Shown: piece after piece, positions 1 to 8,742 of the stretch
Position numbering within the stretch: the stretch's first letter is position 1
Layout: each line of letters opens with the position of its first letter
DNA from: Strigamia acuminata
Lineage: Eukaryota > Arthropoda > Chilopoda > Geophilomorpha > Linotaeniidae
Direction of reading: 5' to 3'
Assembly (NCBI GenBank): GCA_949358305.1
Contig: OX442314.1
Span: 53,641,369 to 53,701,368, forward strand
Length of the DNA: 60,000 nt
The notes under the pieces: model-generated
What the model was told of the DNA's origin: nothing
The model's input: the letters and a program-made list of their open reading frames with translations, nothing else
Database searches by the model: none
Position numbers and translations under genes: made by a program

Positions 1-496
1 TAATATCTGTAATATCTATACTAATATTGTTAACTGTGCAGGTTTATTACTGAAAACGCATTTGAAAATGCCATGCACAAAACACTTACAAAACACCTAT
101 AACATTTCTATGAAAAGAGAGAAAATATTTTCATTACAAGAGAGAAAAAAATGCATTTTGAGACAAATAAAATGCATTTTGAGTCAAGAAAAAAATGCAT
201 TTTGGGACAACAAAATAAATGCATTACGTTTCGAAATTTCATCGTTGTTGCCAGGTTAGCATAACGACTTCCATTCTTCTCTGTGCAAAGCTTCAGTGCA
301 TCTGGTTCTGTCGCCGCCGCCAGATGGTGCACTACCCAAAATTATACATCATTCCGAATAATAACTGTTTTAGATAAAGAAATTCGTACTTTAATAATTA
401 CTAATAATTAACAGGAATATTTACAAGTAGATAAATATTGAAACACATCTTTAAACATTTCAGAGTGAACACAAGCCAAATCGTTTGCACAAATCC

Positions 497-892
497 ATGA
501 TGGCCGCCCGATGTTACATCGCCTCAGCACTCAGCAGGACGTTTTCAAGTCATCAGATGTATTCGCGGGAGTGTGGGCCAGTAATCAAGGTAAGAATCTG
601 TTCATACACTTCGTAGCTAACCGTCAGGCATCTAATTTCTTCAATTATTCGTGTTTTAGGGTGATTGACGGGCGATACAGTGCGTCCAATGCCACTCAAC
701 CTCTGCTAGCAATTTGGACATTAAATACGAGGTAAAATGTGTAATTCAACCGGTTAATTATCTCGTCAATGATTCGGATTTGTTTGTTTTTAGTTTTAGG
801 TCGAGAAACGGGCGCGAACTCTCAACTCGCATCACGCGAATGAGGCGCGATGTTACAACGCTTTTTGGGATTCGACTCCTGCCAAGGTATAA
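497..892 (+). CDS. Predicted three-exon small protein, possibly mitochondrial (copy 1)
   Basis: Not recognised by family. Three exon-like pieces join in one frame: 497-589, 681-731 and 800-892. The introns are 91 and 68 nt, both phase 0, with donors GTAAGA and GTAAAA and acceptors ending ATACAG and TTTTAG. The product would be 78 residues, starting MMAARCYIASALSRTFSSHQ, an Arg/Ser-rich, acid-free N terminus like a mitochondrial presequence. It has a CVQCH motif at the start of exon 2 and ends at TAA 890-892. The better pyrimidine-rich acceptor for exon 2 (TTTTAG before 660) would bring in an in-frame TGA, so the model depends on the weaker acceptor at 680. The block is CpG-richer than its AT-rich surroundings. 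It could be a pseudogene or non-coding. No paralog in this window allows a codon-level test. Confidence 0.4.
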
Positions 893-1320
893 CTCAAAAC
901 CACCACAACGTTCAGCCGGTTTTCGCCTAACTGTGTACTGTGTTGTACGACGCGGAAAAGTAGTTCTGTGCCAAAGCATCACCTTTGCCAATGTCTGGAG
1001 TTCGATTACAATTCTGGTGTTTTGGGCTACTTTTTTGTGCCACTACACCAGTGAAGTAGGTCAACGTTGTGGTGGTTTTGAATATAGGTATTGTGTCCAT
1101 ATCGAATATAATGTAAATTGAAACGACTGTATACAATTTAATGAAAATTAAACCGCCATCCATGTGATAAGTGAAGGAGAAGACGCCCCGACATTTATGT
1201 TTCACGTTGAGTGCAGCCGTTGTTGCCGCGGATTTCATTGTTTGCGACCGTTATCGCTTTTCGTAGTGTTCAAATCCTTTTTCGTAGCTTTATTAATTTA
1301 TTAATTTATTGTAATTTATT
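893..1320. other. Spacer before the zinc-finger module
   Basis: No gene is supported here. From 1171 onward the sequence is shared with 29113 onward in the diverged copy, so 1171 marks the left edge of homology between the old and new forms of the unit. Open frames on either strand (for example 714-1121) are overlaps of the three-exon model or chance. Confidence 0.5.
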
Positions 1321-1535
1321 TGTAAATCGATTGAATTTTAGAATTGGATAAAAAATTAATAAAATCAAATCAAAGCTCATCATTCATGGCTTAAATTGAG
1401 ATCTGGTTTTAGTGACCTTGGGCAGTACGGCGGCGGCCGAGATGGTTTGTTGTCGTCGTTGACACTTAAAATCGAATTTCGAGGTTAGCACACGGAAGTA
1501 GAAACCAGTTACGTCGCGAGAGGAGATACTAATCT
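1321..1535 (+). repeat. Shared upstream module preceding the zinc-finger gene
   Basis: A segment beginning near AAATCGATTGAA and ending near GATACTAATCT. It occurs upstream of both zinc-finger versions (here and 29886-30106), in shorter form upstream of the HMG-box gene (8541-8690) and in the diverged copy (32951-33100). Its right part (1403-1535) is repeated directly after the zinc-finger remnant at 2306-2444. I infer an old promoter or 5' UTR module duplicated with its gene. A mobile-element end is an alternative. Confidence 0.6.
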
Positions 1536-1929
1536 GTGGTTTTCTTTTGACTGCGTTTTTTTTTATATATTTTTCAGTTTATACACGTATCACCATGCAA
1601 TTGTGCTCGGGCGACGATCGTTAGGCCTAACAGACGAATTGCATTCGACTGGGATTCTTGTCCACCAAGACTGGATTCTTTGTGATCAGAAATCTCTACT
1701 GACTCACACAGGATATTTTTCAAGTTAAAATCAATTACAGGTTTGCAAAGTAATTAAATATTTTTTTTTTGAACGGAGAAAAGCGATTTGATTGATCAGA
1801 AGAGAAGAGCTAGACTTGTTGAGCGGTCAGGGTAACAAATTGAAATATTAATTTTATTTTATTTTACATTTTAGAACGAGTTTATTTCAACGTCACCGTG
1901 AGTCATCTACTAAAAACTGAAACTCAAAA

Positions 1930-2274
1930 ATGGAAATAACACTTCAAAAATACAGTTGCAATTTGTGCGACTATTCGTGTTCATCTTATTATCTTTTGAA
2001 ACATCACATGCTCAAATATACTGGAGAAAAGCCTTTCCAATGTCAATTGTGTTCACTTTCCTTTTGGCTTAAATATTGCATGATTGTCCACATGAGAATT
2101 CATACCGGAGAAAAACCTTTCAAGTGTCATTTGTGTGATTATTCTAGCAGTCAAAGAGGGAATTTAGGAACTCATCTATTAACACATACTGGAGAAAAAC
2201 CATTCAATTACCATTTGTGTGCTTATTGCTGTACTACAAATGGTAGTTTAAAAATGCATTTGTGCAACAATTAA
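1930..2274 (+). pseudogene. Decayed four-finger C2H2 zinc-finger gene (copy 1)
   Basis: 114 residues with four C2H2-type units at 28-residue spacing joined by TGEKPF linkers, clearly a shortened relative of the 16-finger gene at 30533-31891. Finger 1 has lost its last zinc ligand (His to Tyr in HMLKYTGEK). Fingers 2 and 3 keep C-C-H-H. Finger 4 has lost its first Cys (FNYHLC) and its last His, and the frame stops just after. Finger 4 reads TTNGSLKMHL, matching finger 13 of the long gene rather than its finger 4, so fingers between were probably deleted by recombination within the array. At most two fingers can fold, so DNA binding is doubtful. A pyrimidine-rich acceptor (ATTTTAG at 1870-1876) lies 50 bp upstream, suggesting a 5' UTR intron. 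Confidence 0.7.
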
Positions 2275-2305
2275 GTGCATTCATTCTAAAGTACTTTTTC
2301 TTCTT

Positions 2306-2444
2306 CTGGTTTTAGTGACATCGACCTTGGGCAGTATGGCGGCGGCCGAGATGGTTTGTTGTCGTCGTTGACACTTAGAATCGAATTCCGAGGTTAGCAC
2401 ACGGAAGTAGAAACCAGTTACATCGCGAGAGGAGATACTAATCT
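2306..2444 (+). repeat. Second copy of the upstream module, 3' of the zinc-finger remnant
   Basis: About 135 bp repeating 1403-1535 with a few changes and a small insertion. It lies in the same orientation on the other side of the zinc-finger remnant. This fits a former tandem zinc-finger array in which the second gene body was lost or displaced by the DNA that starts at 2445. Same layout at 15454-15592, 38765-38903 and 51913-52051. Confidence 0.7.
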
Positions 2445-2662
2445 CGAACATCATCTCAAACGACTGCAAAAAAAAATTTTCCGTCTAAAATATTCTGTTT
2501 TTTCATCAAAAAATGCTATTTTCCACGTTACACACCCAAAAAAACCATTTTTCTATATTTTCGAAGACGTACTGAACAGAGATTTGTTTTCCCCACGTTG
2601 AAACGACACCAAAACGAGGCGCTCTGGAAAATTGTTGTTCATTTCAACGTCAACATACAGTG

Positions 2663-2779
2663 ATGGCCAGGCTGAATGTGGACGCCTGGAATGCAGACCA
2701 ATTCACCAGAGCGCATCGTTTGGGCCCTAGTCTAAATCCAAGACCAGCCTCGGCTTGCAGAAAGAAGAAATTAAATTAA
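2663..2779 (+). pseudogene. LINE ORF1-like fragment (38 residues)
   Basis: A short open frame, ATG to TAA, with the motif RAHRLGPSLNPRP. The pattern R-A-H-R-(L/V/I)-G followed by P-R-P is typical of the C-terminal part of LINE-type ORF1 and related proteins, so this is probably a retroelement scrap. It is too short for a firm call. The motif is what is seen; the family link is inferred. Repeated at 15811-15927, 39122-39238 and 52270-52386. Confidence 0.35.
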
Positions 2780-2901
2780 AGAAATTAATTTATTGTTTTG
2801 TGGAATAAACAACTAAATGGAAACAAAATGAATGAAATAAAAAAATGAATAAATGCATATTTATATTTATTAATTCAGTGTATTGCATTCGATCACTCCC
2901 A

Positions 2902-3082
2902 TTTAGTTGTGTCTGCTCCCTGCAGGTGGCGCTGGGGGGCGTTCTCATCAACGGCACGCCACTAGCGCTCCCTGGACGGCTCGATACGGCGCCACCTAGT
3001 GCTCATTTAAATCGTTAACGCGCCACCAGCGCCCCCCTGGATGCCGTGTGTGCGCCACCTGCAGGGAGCAAACGTAACTAAA
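2902..3082. mobile_element. 181-bp MITE-like inverted-repeat element (copy 1)
   Basis: The ends form an imperfect 31-bp inverted repeat (TTTAGTT... / ...AACTAAA) with a perfect 18-bp core, GCTCCCTGCAGGTGGCGC at 2915-2932 against 3052-3069. It is GC-rich within AT-rich DNA and has no coding capacity. The dinucleotide CA flanks both ends, too short to prove a target duplication. In copy 2 the assembly breaks near the centre of this element. Confidence 0.55.
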
Positions 3083-3837
3083 CAGGAGCGACCAATCGTG
3101 GCACACTTAAATGTCACATGGTTAAGCCAATTTCAGCCAATTGCACGGCAAAGAAATCAGCTTTAACCAATCAAAATGCAAAGAAAGAGGCCTTCACCTA
3201 CAATCTTTAGATAGTGAAGCACCCCTCCCCCTGAGCAAACCGGCAGCCAGACCCCTCCCCCCGACCGGTCGGTCCGCCAGCGTGCACCCGGGCCTGACCG
3301 AGCCCAGTTGCAACAATCCCCACCATTGACAATGCAACAACACAACAACATCCTCACCTTTGCAGAGGATTTAGGCTTGCTAGGCAAAAGCAGCAACTGA
3401 CCAAATAATAACTTCAACCCTCAACTTTGCAGAGCCTTTAGGCTAAGGGGGGCGGGGAAGCAGTTTCTGTTTCATAAGATCCTGTTTCTAATTTTTTTTT
3501 TTTGGTTTTTCAGGTGTTTTGGCTCGAGTGAGTTTGTTTTTAGGTTTCAAATTCATTTTTGGTGAGTGGCTTTTTTGTTCAACTTGTTGTGATAGGATTG
3601 GCTTAATTTTTTATTGTTTTTACAGACAGGAATGGCGAATTCTAGCTGTTTGATTTATTTATTCGATGTTCCTTCTTATTTCAGCTGTTTTTAATAGTCC
3701 AATCGCGCACAAGGGACGTATGAAAGGATTTTAGATAAGTATTCACTAGTTCCTGTTGTTTTTTTTAGCATTTCTGTTAAGGAAACGACTCTTTGTGGTT
3801 TTTTTTTCTTCTTTTTTATTTTCTAGATATTTTGTCT
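3083..3837. other. Non-coding stretch with CCAAT-type motifs
   Basis: No gene is supported. Several CCAAT pentamers (GACCAATCG, AACCAATCA, AGCCAATT) lie at 3090-3170, followed by a GC-rich patch to 3310 and long T tracts. Two short related pieces (CTTTGCAGAG, TTTAGGCT) recur at 3359-3378 and 3425-3445. It could be a promoter region for an unrecognised transcript. Repeated at +36,459 and +49,607. Confidence 0.3.
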
Positions 3838-4962
3838 ACAAATGCATTTTCAGGAAAAAATGAATTAACAAAAATGAAATTCCAGTCAATAGAAATGCAA
3901 TTCCAGACATTGAAAATGCATTTTCTGCCCCAAAATGTGTTTTTTTTGGTCTCAAAATGTTCACTTTCTGCCTCGGAATATGCACTTTTTGTGTCGAAAT
4001 GTGCATTTTCAGCCTATCAATGCATCCATCGTCTGTACAGGGTATGAAAGTACATTTGCGGACTGGAAGTGTTCAAGTTTTGCCTAAAAATGCATTTTCA
4101 GACAAAACTTGTACACCTGCAGTCATTAAATTCATTTACATGGTGAAAATTGCAATTTTTGAGAGGAAACTTACATTTTTGGCCAGGAAAATTGCAAACA
4201 TGCATTTTTTTAAAAAAACCAAACTTAAACCTGTTTTTTTTTATTAGAAAATGGATGTTTTGATCCAAAATGGACGTTTTTGGTTAAAAAATGACGTTTT
4301 TGATCCAAAATGGATGTTTCTGATAAAAAATGAAAATGTTTTTATGGAGAAATTGATGCAGGGTTGCTGTTCTAAATGTTCTGCCGTACCTTTTATGTGT
4401 TGTTTGAAACAGCAGTGATGAATTTCAAAACAAAAACTTGATTCCACCATTTTTAATTTCAAAATGCATTTCCAGGCTAAAAATGCATTTCCAGGCTAAA
4501 AATGCATTTCCAGGCTAAAAATGCAATTCCATACATTAAAAATGCATTTTCTGCCCAAAAATGTTCTTTTTTTTGTCTCAAAATGTCCACATTTTGCCGC
4601 AAAATGAACACTTTTGGCCAAACTTGTACACTTCCAGTCAACAAATGTACTTTTATAACCTGTACAGACGATAGAACGCATTTCTAGGCTAATAATAATT
4701 AATAATTAATAATTAAAAAATGTGTTTTCTGCCTGAAAATGTGCAATTTCTGCCGAAAAAAAGTGCATTTTTAGCCTAAAAATGTGTATTTTCAGCCAAA
4801 AAATGTGTATTTTCAGCCAAAAAATGTGTATTTTCAGCCTAAAAATGTGTATTTTCAGTCTGAAAATGTGTATTTTCAGTCTGGAAATGTGTTTTTTCAG
4901 TCTTAAAATGTGTTTTTTCAGTCTGAAAATGTGCATTTTTTACCTAAAAATGTGCATTTCTT
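3838..4962. repeat. Minisatellite block of 20-21-bp A/T-rich monomers (copy 1)
   Basis: Begins as degenerate repeats built on AAATGCATTTTC (3838-4330) and becomes regular from 4458. About three monomers of AAAAATGCATTTCCAGGCTA (20 bp) are followed by a run of about nine 21-bp monomers like AAAATGTGTATTTTCAGTCT at 4770-4950. Because 21 bp is seven codons, both strands stay open and read as heptad-like peptides (MCIFSLK forward, HIFRLKI reverse). These frames are by-products of the repeat, not genes. One copy-specific base change lies at 4599. Confidence 0.85.
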
Positions 4963-4997
4963 GCCGACTATATTATAATATTTATAATATAGTCGGC
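4963..4997. repeat. Perfect 16-bp-stem hairpin
   Basis: GCCGACTATATTATAA pairs perfectly with its complement 3 nt later (loop TAT), 35 nt in all, exactly at the end of the minisatellite block and the start of GC-richer DNA. It could be two abutting terminal inverted repeats left by an element, or a structured RNA end. Repeated at 41422-41456 and 54570-54604. Confidence 0.8.
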
Positions 4998-5130
4998 GGA
5001 TTTGGGGGTGAGAGATGGGCAAATGGCAAGGCGGCAAATGCGCTGCTCGCTGCTGGTTGGTTGCGAAGGCGCGTTACCAGGCCAACTGGATTTGTTTTCT
5101 AGTAGGGTTAACGTTTTGGCAGGCAAAGCA

Positions 5131-5377
5131 CAGCGTTTGGGTCGCTTTTGGGTTCCTCCCAGCTGGACAAGGCATTTATTTCTCTTTTCAAGATGGCATT
5201 TCTTTGCTTTGGGTAGGCATTTCCTCATTACTTCCTTATTATTTCCTCATTATTTCTCTTCAGCGTTTGGGTCGCTTTTGGATTCCTCCCAGCTGGACAA
5301 GACGGCATTTCCTTTGGAAAGGCATTTATTTCTCTTTTCAAGATGGCATTTATTTCTCTTTTCAAGATGGCATTTCA
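5131..5377. repeat. Direct duplication with mutated internal copies
   Basis: A roughly 70-bp piece beginning CAGCGTTTGGGTCGCTTTTG at 5131 recurs at 5261. Its tail (TTTCTCTTTTCAAGATGGCA) is repeated again at 5331-5376. The long forward frames over this area (5002-5583, 5015-5464) are read-throughs of the repeat and resemble no family. Repeated at 41590-41836 and 54738-54984. Confidence 0.7.
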
Positions 5378-5599
5378 AAAAAAAAAAATGCACAAAAAGG
5401 CGCACAAAAAGTGCGTTATTGGTCCCCGAAAGTGCGCTTCTGGTTTTTCTTAGCCAAGTTTTAATCGACTGTTCTGCAGTAGGTGCAGTGCAACAGTTGG
5501 ATTGTCTTGGCCAAAGCGGAGGTGCTGGTTGGATGGGCGAAGTTTGGCCGCCGTCTCGGGACTTCTGTCAGATAAGTGTCTGATCTCGGTTTTTTATAA

Positions 5600-6207
5600 A
5601 TAAATAAATAAATAAACAATCTTCAGATAGTTTATTAAAAACTTAAATTTATATCTAGGATTTTCAAATGACGACTGCAGCTTGTTTCGACCGCCCAAAG
5701 GCTCTCGACTGTGGTGACACTGGAAGGTGAGATGATTTAATGCATTTTTTGTCTCTTTTTTTGCACGATTTTTGCACTATTTATTGATTTATTGATTTTT
5801 TTATTTTTTTTTTTTTTTGTACCTTTGGTTTCTAACTTTTAGTTGCATTTAGGGTGCATTTTTGGCTTAAAAAGTGTGTTATTGGTCCTCGAAAGTGCGC
5901 TTCTGGTTTTTCTTAGCCAAGTTTTCAGTGAGTGTTTTTGGGATTTCCTTTTTTTGCAGCCCGTTTAGACCGCCTGAAGGGCCCTGGACGGCCCCTGCGT
6001 GTGCCCGTCGCACGTAGGACGCGGCGAAGAGTGAGTGTGCTTTTATTTTTGCTTCTTTTAGCCGTTTGTTTTGCGTGTTTTCCCGTTTTGTTTGCCGTTT
6101 TATTTGCCATTTTAATGGTTTTTCCTTTTTTTTCTCAGAAAGAATTTGATTCATTCTTGCAAGTTCCTTATCTAAAATCCGCAATTGTGGTGTCTTGGCC
6201 AAATAAT
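5600..6207. other. Exon-like CG-rich patches in T-rich DNA
   Basis: Two similar CG-rich patches (about 5675-5727 and 5960-6030) share a GACCGCC...AAGG core. Each is followed by a good donor (GTGAGA, GTGAGT), and the second is preceded by TTTTTGCAG. A third acceptor (TTTCTCAG) lies at 6131-6138. They look like duplicated exons, but no start codon gives one convincing product. Apart from these there is an (AAAT)n run near 5598-5614 and T tracts. Repeated at +36,459 and +49,607. Confidence 0.3.
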
Positions 6208-6398
6208 ATTCATTTTTTGGACCAAAAATTCATTTTTTGGACTAAAAATTCATCTTTTGGATGAAAAAATCATCTTTTGGACCAAAAATCCATCTTTTGG
6301 ACCAAAAATTCATTTTCTGGACCAAAAATTCATTTTCTGGACCAAAAATTCATTTTCTGGACCAAAAATTCATCTTTTGGACCAAAAAATCATTTTCT
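6208..6398 (+). repeat. 20-bp minisatellite, forward orientation (copy 1)
   Basis: About nine monomers of TGGACCAAAAATTCATTTTC and variants. The period of 20 is not a multiple of three, so all frames show the same peptide shifted (FWTKNSF, LDQKFI, GPKIHF). This array is the reverse-complement counterpart of the larger array at 7593-8172 and lies immediately 5' of the forward Ig exons. Repeated at 42667-42857 and 55815-56005. Confidence 0.9.
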
Positions 6399-6420
6399 GC
6401 TGGAAGACACTTTCTTCAAG

Positions 6421-7054
6421 CTGAAAGGGAGAAAACAGTATCGTTTGAATGCAGTATTAATGATACAACTGTGTGTAAATTATATTTGTATCACCACTAT
6501 GGCAATCAAGCCGTCCTAAGCAGAGTTAAATCCAGCAATGAAAATTTCAAAATCAGGGATTCACACACTTGCATTCGAGATATTTCAAACACCAAGTTGT
6601 TTGATTCTGGGGAACACCACCGTGTTACTGACAAGGACTACGAGGTGTTTAATCTGGGTATCAAATGTCAGTTGCACAACAAGCAGACATTCATTGTTTT
6701 TGTAGTTGTACTAATTTTGGAAAATAGTTTCAGAGATTCCATTCCAGTTGTTTTATGACGACCAATTGTGGACAAATAACTCACAACATTTGATATATCC
6801 AAATAAGCGTGGATATATTGACTTTAAATCTCAATTTTACTCACGTTCTGAAACAACGGCCGAGTTTCGATGGTTCCAGGACAATCTACTAAAGAAAACT
6901 GGTTTTGAGTCCACTGAAGAAATGGCGGACTTGAGGGAAGCTGAATCAAATTTTAGATTTTATTTGACAAAGGCCTTAAAAGAAACAGAAATTAAATGTC
7001 TAGTTAAGTCTGAATTTGAACACGAACTTCTAATCGGAACCTTTGGGATGCCCT
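6421..7054 (+). CDS. Ig-type exon pair, forward (partial gene, copy 1)
   Basis: Two predicted exons, 6421-6657 and 6734-7054, are separated by a 76-nt GT-AG intron with a TACTAAT branch-like site, and both are phase 1-1, the usual arrangement for extracellular Ig domains. The first has a CSIND...C pattern and is only loosely Ig-like. The second (321 nt, 107 codons) reads EIPFQLFYDDQLW, then YIDFKSQF, a Trp in EFRWFQD and EIKCLVKSEF, an Ig fold with strand-F Cys but Ser where the first Cys should be. It ends at donor GTGAGT. No start, signal peptide or C terminus could be joined, so this is a gene fragment. A homologous exon lies inverted at 7248-7568. Confidence 0.55.
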
Positions 7055-7247
7055 GTGAGTAATAGAATTAAATCTCTCTAACATTGAGGGATTGATTGAC
7101 TGAAATACAAATTAATGCAAGAAAGTCACACGTATCAACCCAAAACGACAGAAACGAGTTGTTTTAGACTTGAATAACATGTTATTCAATGGGAATGACG
7201 TCACGTCACGTACAAACACGAAACGAGTTTTGTATTTGATGACTCGC

Positions 7248-7568
7248 AGAGTATTCCAAAGTTTCCAATTAGAAGTGTGTGTAGAAATTCAGACTCAATT
7301 CGACATGCGATTTCTTTTTCATTATAACCCGCAAAGATGTCAAACTGATAGTTTGACTCAGTTTTCCACACATCATTATGATGTTGACTGTATCGAAAAT
7401 CCTTTATTATTCTCTCATCGTTCACAATCCAGACAAAATTGGCTGTTGTTTCTGCACTTGTGTCAAATTGACATTTAAAGTTTATATATCCTTCATCACT
7501 ACTATCTATCAAATGGTCCGAATTATTTGTCCACAATTTGTCGCCGTAATACAGTCTGAATGGAATCT
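7248..7568 (-). CDS. Ig-type exon, reverse (partial gene, copy 1)
   Basis: A 321-nt phase 1-1 exon, exactly as long as the forward exon at 6734-7054 and plainly homologous to it (EIPFRLYYGDKLWTNNS against EIPFQLFYDDQLWTNNS). Here the Ig disulfide pair is complete: Cys in NFKCQF and Cys in EIACRIESEF, with Trp in NFVWIVND. The acceptor (GTAGTTTCAG) is conserved. The donor reads GCGAGT rather than GTGAGT, either a rare GC donor or a broken site. Neighbouring exons on this strand were not found. The many differences between the two exons make the inverted duplication old, unlike the 13-kb amplification. Confidence 0.6.
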
Positions 7569-7592
7569 CTGAAACTACAATTACAAATGAGT

Positions 7593-8172
7593 AAAAAATG
7601 AATTTTTGGTCCAAAAAATGAATTTTTGGTCCAAAAAATGAATTTTTGGTCTAAAAAAAAAGAAATTTCTGGTCCAACAGATGAATTTCTGGTCCAAAAG
7701 ATGAATTTCTGGTCCAAAAGATGAAATTATGGTCTAAAAGATGAAATTAGGGTCCAAAAGATGAAATCTTGGCCCCAAAGATGAAATTTTGGTGCAAAAG
7801 ATGAAATTTTGATACAAAAGATGAAATTTTGGTCCAAAAAATTAATTTTTGGTCCAAAAAATTAATTTTTGGTCCAAAAAATTAATTTTTGGTCCAAAAA
7901 ATTAATTTTTGGTCTAAAAAAAGAAATTTCTGGTTCAAAAGATGAAATTATGGTCTAAAAGATGAATTTTTGGTCCAAAAGATGGAATTTCTGGTCCAAA
8001 CGATGGAATTTCTGGTCCAAAAAATGAAATTTCTGGTCCAAAAAATGGAATTCTGATCCAAAAGATAAATTTCTGGTCCAAAAGATGAAATTTTGGTCCA
8101 AAAGAAGATATTTTTGGTCCAAAAGAAGATATTTTTGGTCCAAAAAATGAATTTCTGGTCCAAAAAATGGAA
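7593..8172 (-). repeat. 20-bp minisatellite, reverse orientation (copy 1)
   Basis: About 28 monomers of GGTCCAAAAAATTAATTTTT and variants (AAAAGATGAAATT, AAAGAAGATATTT types), the reverse complement of the monomer at 6208-6398. It sits 5' of the reverse Ig exon just as the forward array sits 5' of the forward exon, so the whole of 6.2-8.2 kb is a large diverged inverted repeat. Open frames here are repeat by-products. Repeated at 44052-44631 and 57200-57779. Confidence 0.9.
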
Positions 8173-8540
8173 TAAAAATTAACTCGATGCCATGCAGGCA
8201 TACCTAAAACAGAATATTATTTTCTTTTTTTTATGTATAATTTTTGCTTTATCCTTTTACGTTTGGGTGTTTTCTTTTGAACGTTGATAAAATATCCAAA
8301 TTTTGTTAGTGGTATCATTTTCTTCTGTCTCATACACATTTTAAAAAATCCATACTAATACGCAATATTTCAAACAGAGCGGCGTGATGGACGCGACGTG
8401 GAACCGGAATGGCAATTTATAATTTTCACTTGACATTTTAAAACGTGATGAACGAAAAATAGCAAAAATATCCCATCCCACCTTATCTGTCTACCGTATT
8501 GAATTTGTTAAATTTTTACTATTTAAAATAAAAATATATA
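8173..8540. other. Upstream region of the HMG-box gene
   Basis: From 8268 onward this matches 32697 onward in the diverged copy, so 8268 is the right edge of the 5.8-kb block (2445-8267) missing there. A TATA-like AAAATATATA lies at 8530-8540, next to the shared upstream module. No gene was seen. Confidence 0.45.
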
Positions 8541-8690
8541 TGAATCGATTGAAATATGATTCAATAACAAATTTAAAAAAATCATTAAAATCAAATAAAA
8601 ATCAAATCAAAGCTCATCCATCATGGCTTAAACTGAAATCTGGTTTTAGTGACAGCGAGATGGTTTGTTGTCGTCATTACTCACGCCATG
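8541..8690 (+). repeat. Shared upstream module preceding the HMG-box gene
   Basis: Related to the module upstream of the zinc-finger genes (1321-1535, 29886-30106): same TCGATTGAA start, AAATCAAATCAAAGCTCATC core and GATGGTTTGTTGTCGTC end, with a deletion in the right half. The same form is at 32951-33100, where no HMG-box gene follows. An ATG at 8540 opens a 79-codon frame that overlaps the HMG-box start in another frame; it could act as an upstream ORF. Repeated at 45000-45149 and 58148-58297. Confidence 0.6.
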
Positions 8691-8742
8691 TGAGTTCATT
8701 ACGATCGCGAGCATCGACCAACAATAATCTGACTTTTCTTAA

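Noticed and set aside
660-731. In-frame TGA as a selenocysteine codon in the three-exon model
   Set aside because: An alternative acceptor at 680 avoids the TGA and no SECIS-like element was recognised.
4706-5102. Repeat proteins on both strands (HIFRLKI and MCIFSLK heptads)
   Set aside because: A 21-bp repeat keeps both strands open by arithmetic; no start context, splice signals or flanking coding sequence support them.
5002-5583. 193-residue forward protein
   Set aside because: It spans a direct duplication, matches no family and has an overlapping open frame in another phase; likely chance.
5879-6202. 107-residue Lys/Gln-rich reverse protein
   Set aside because: It lies antisense to exon-like patches and T tracts; composition follows the poly-T on the other strand.
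6185-6758. 79-, 80- and 165-residue frames rich in FWTKN/FGPKI
   Set aside because: They begin in the 20-bp array and the longest only becomes real sequence where the Ig-type exon starts at 6421.
7593-8172. CRISPR-like regular array
   Set aside because: Monomers abut at 20-bp period with no unique spacers, and the context is animal DNA; it is a minisatellite.
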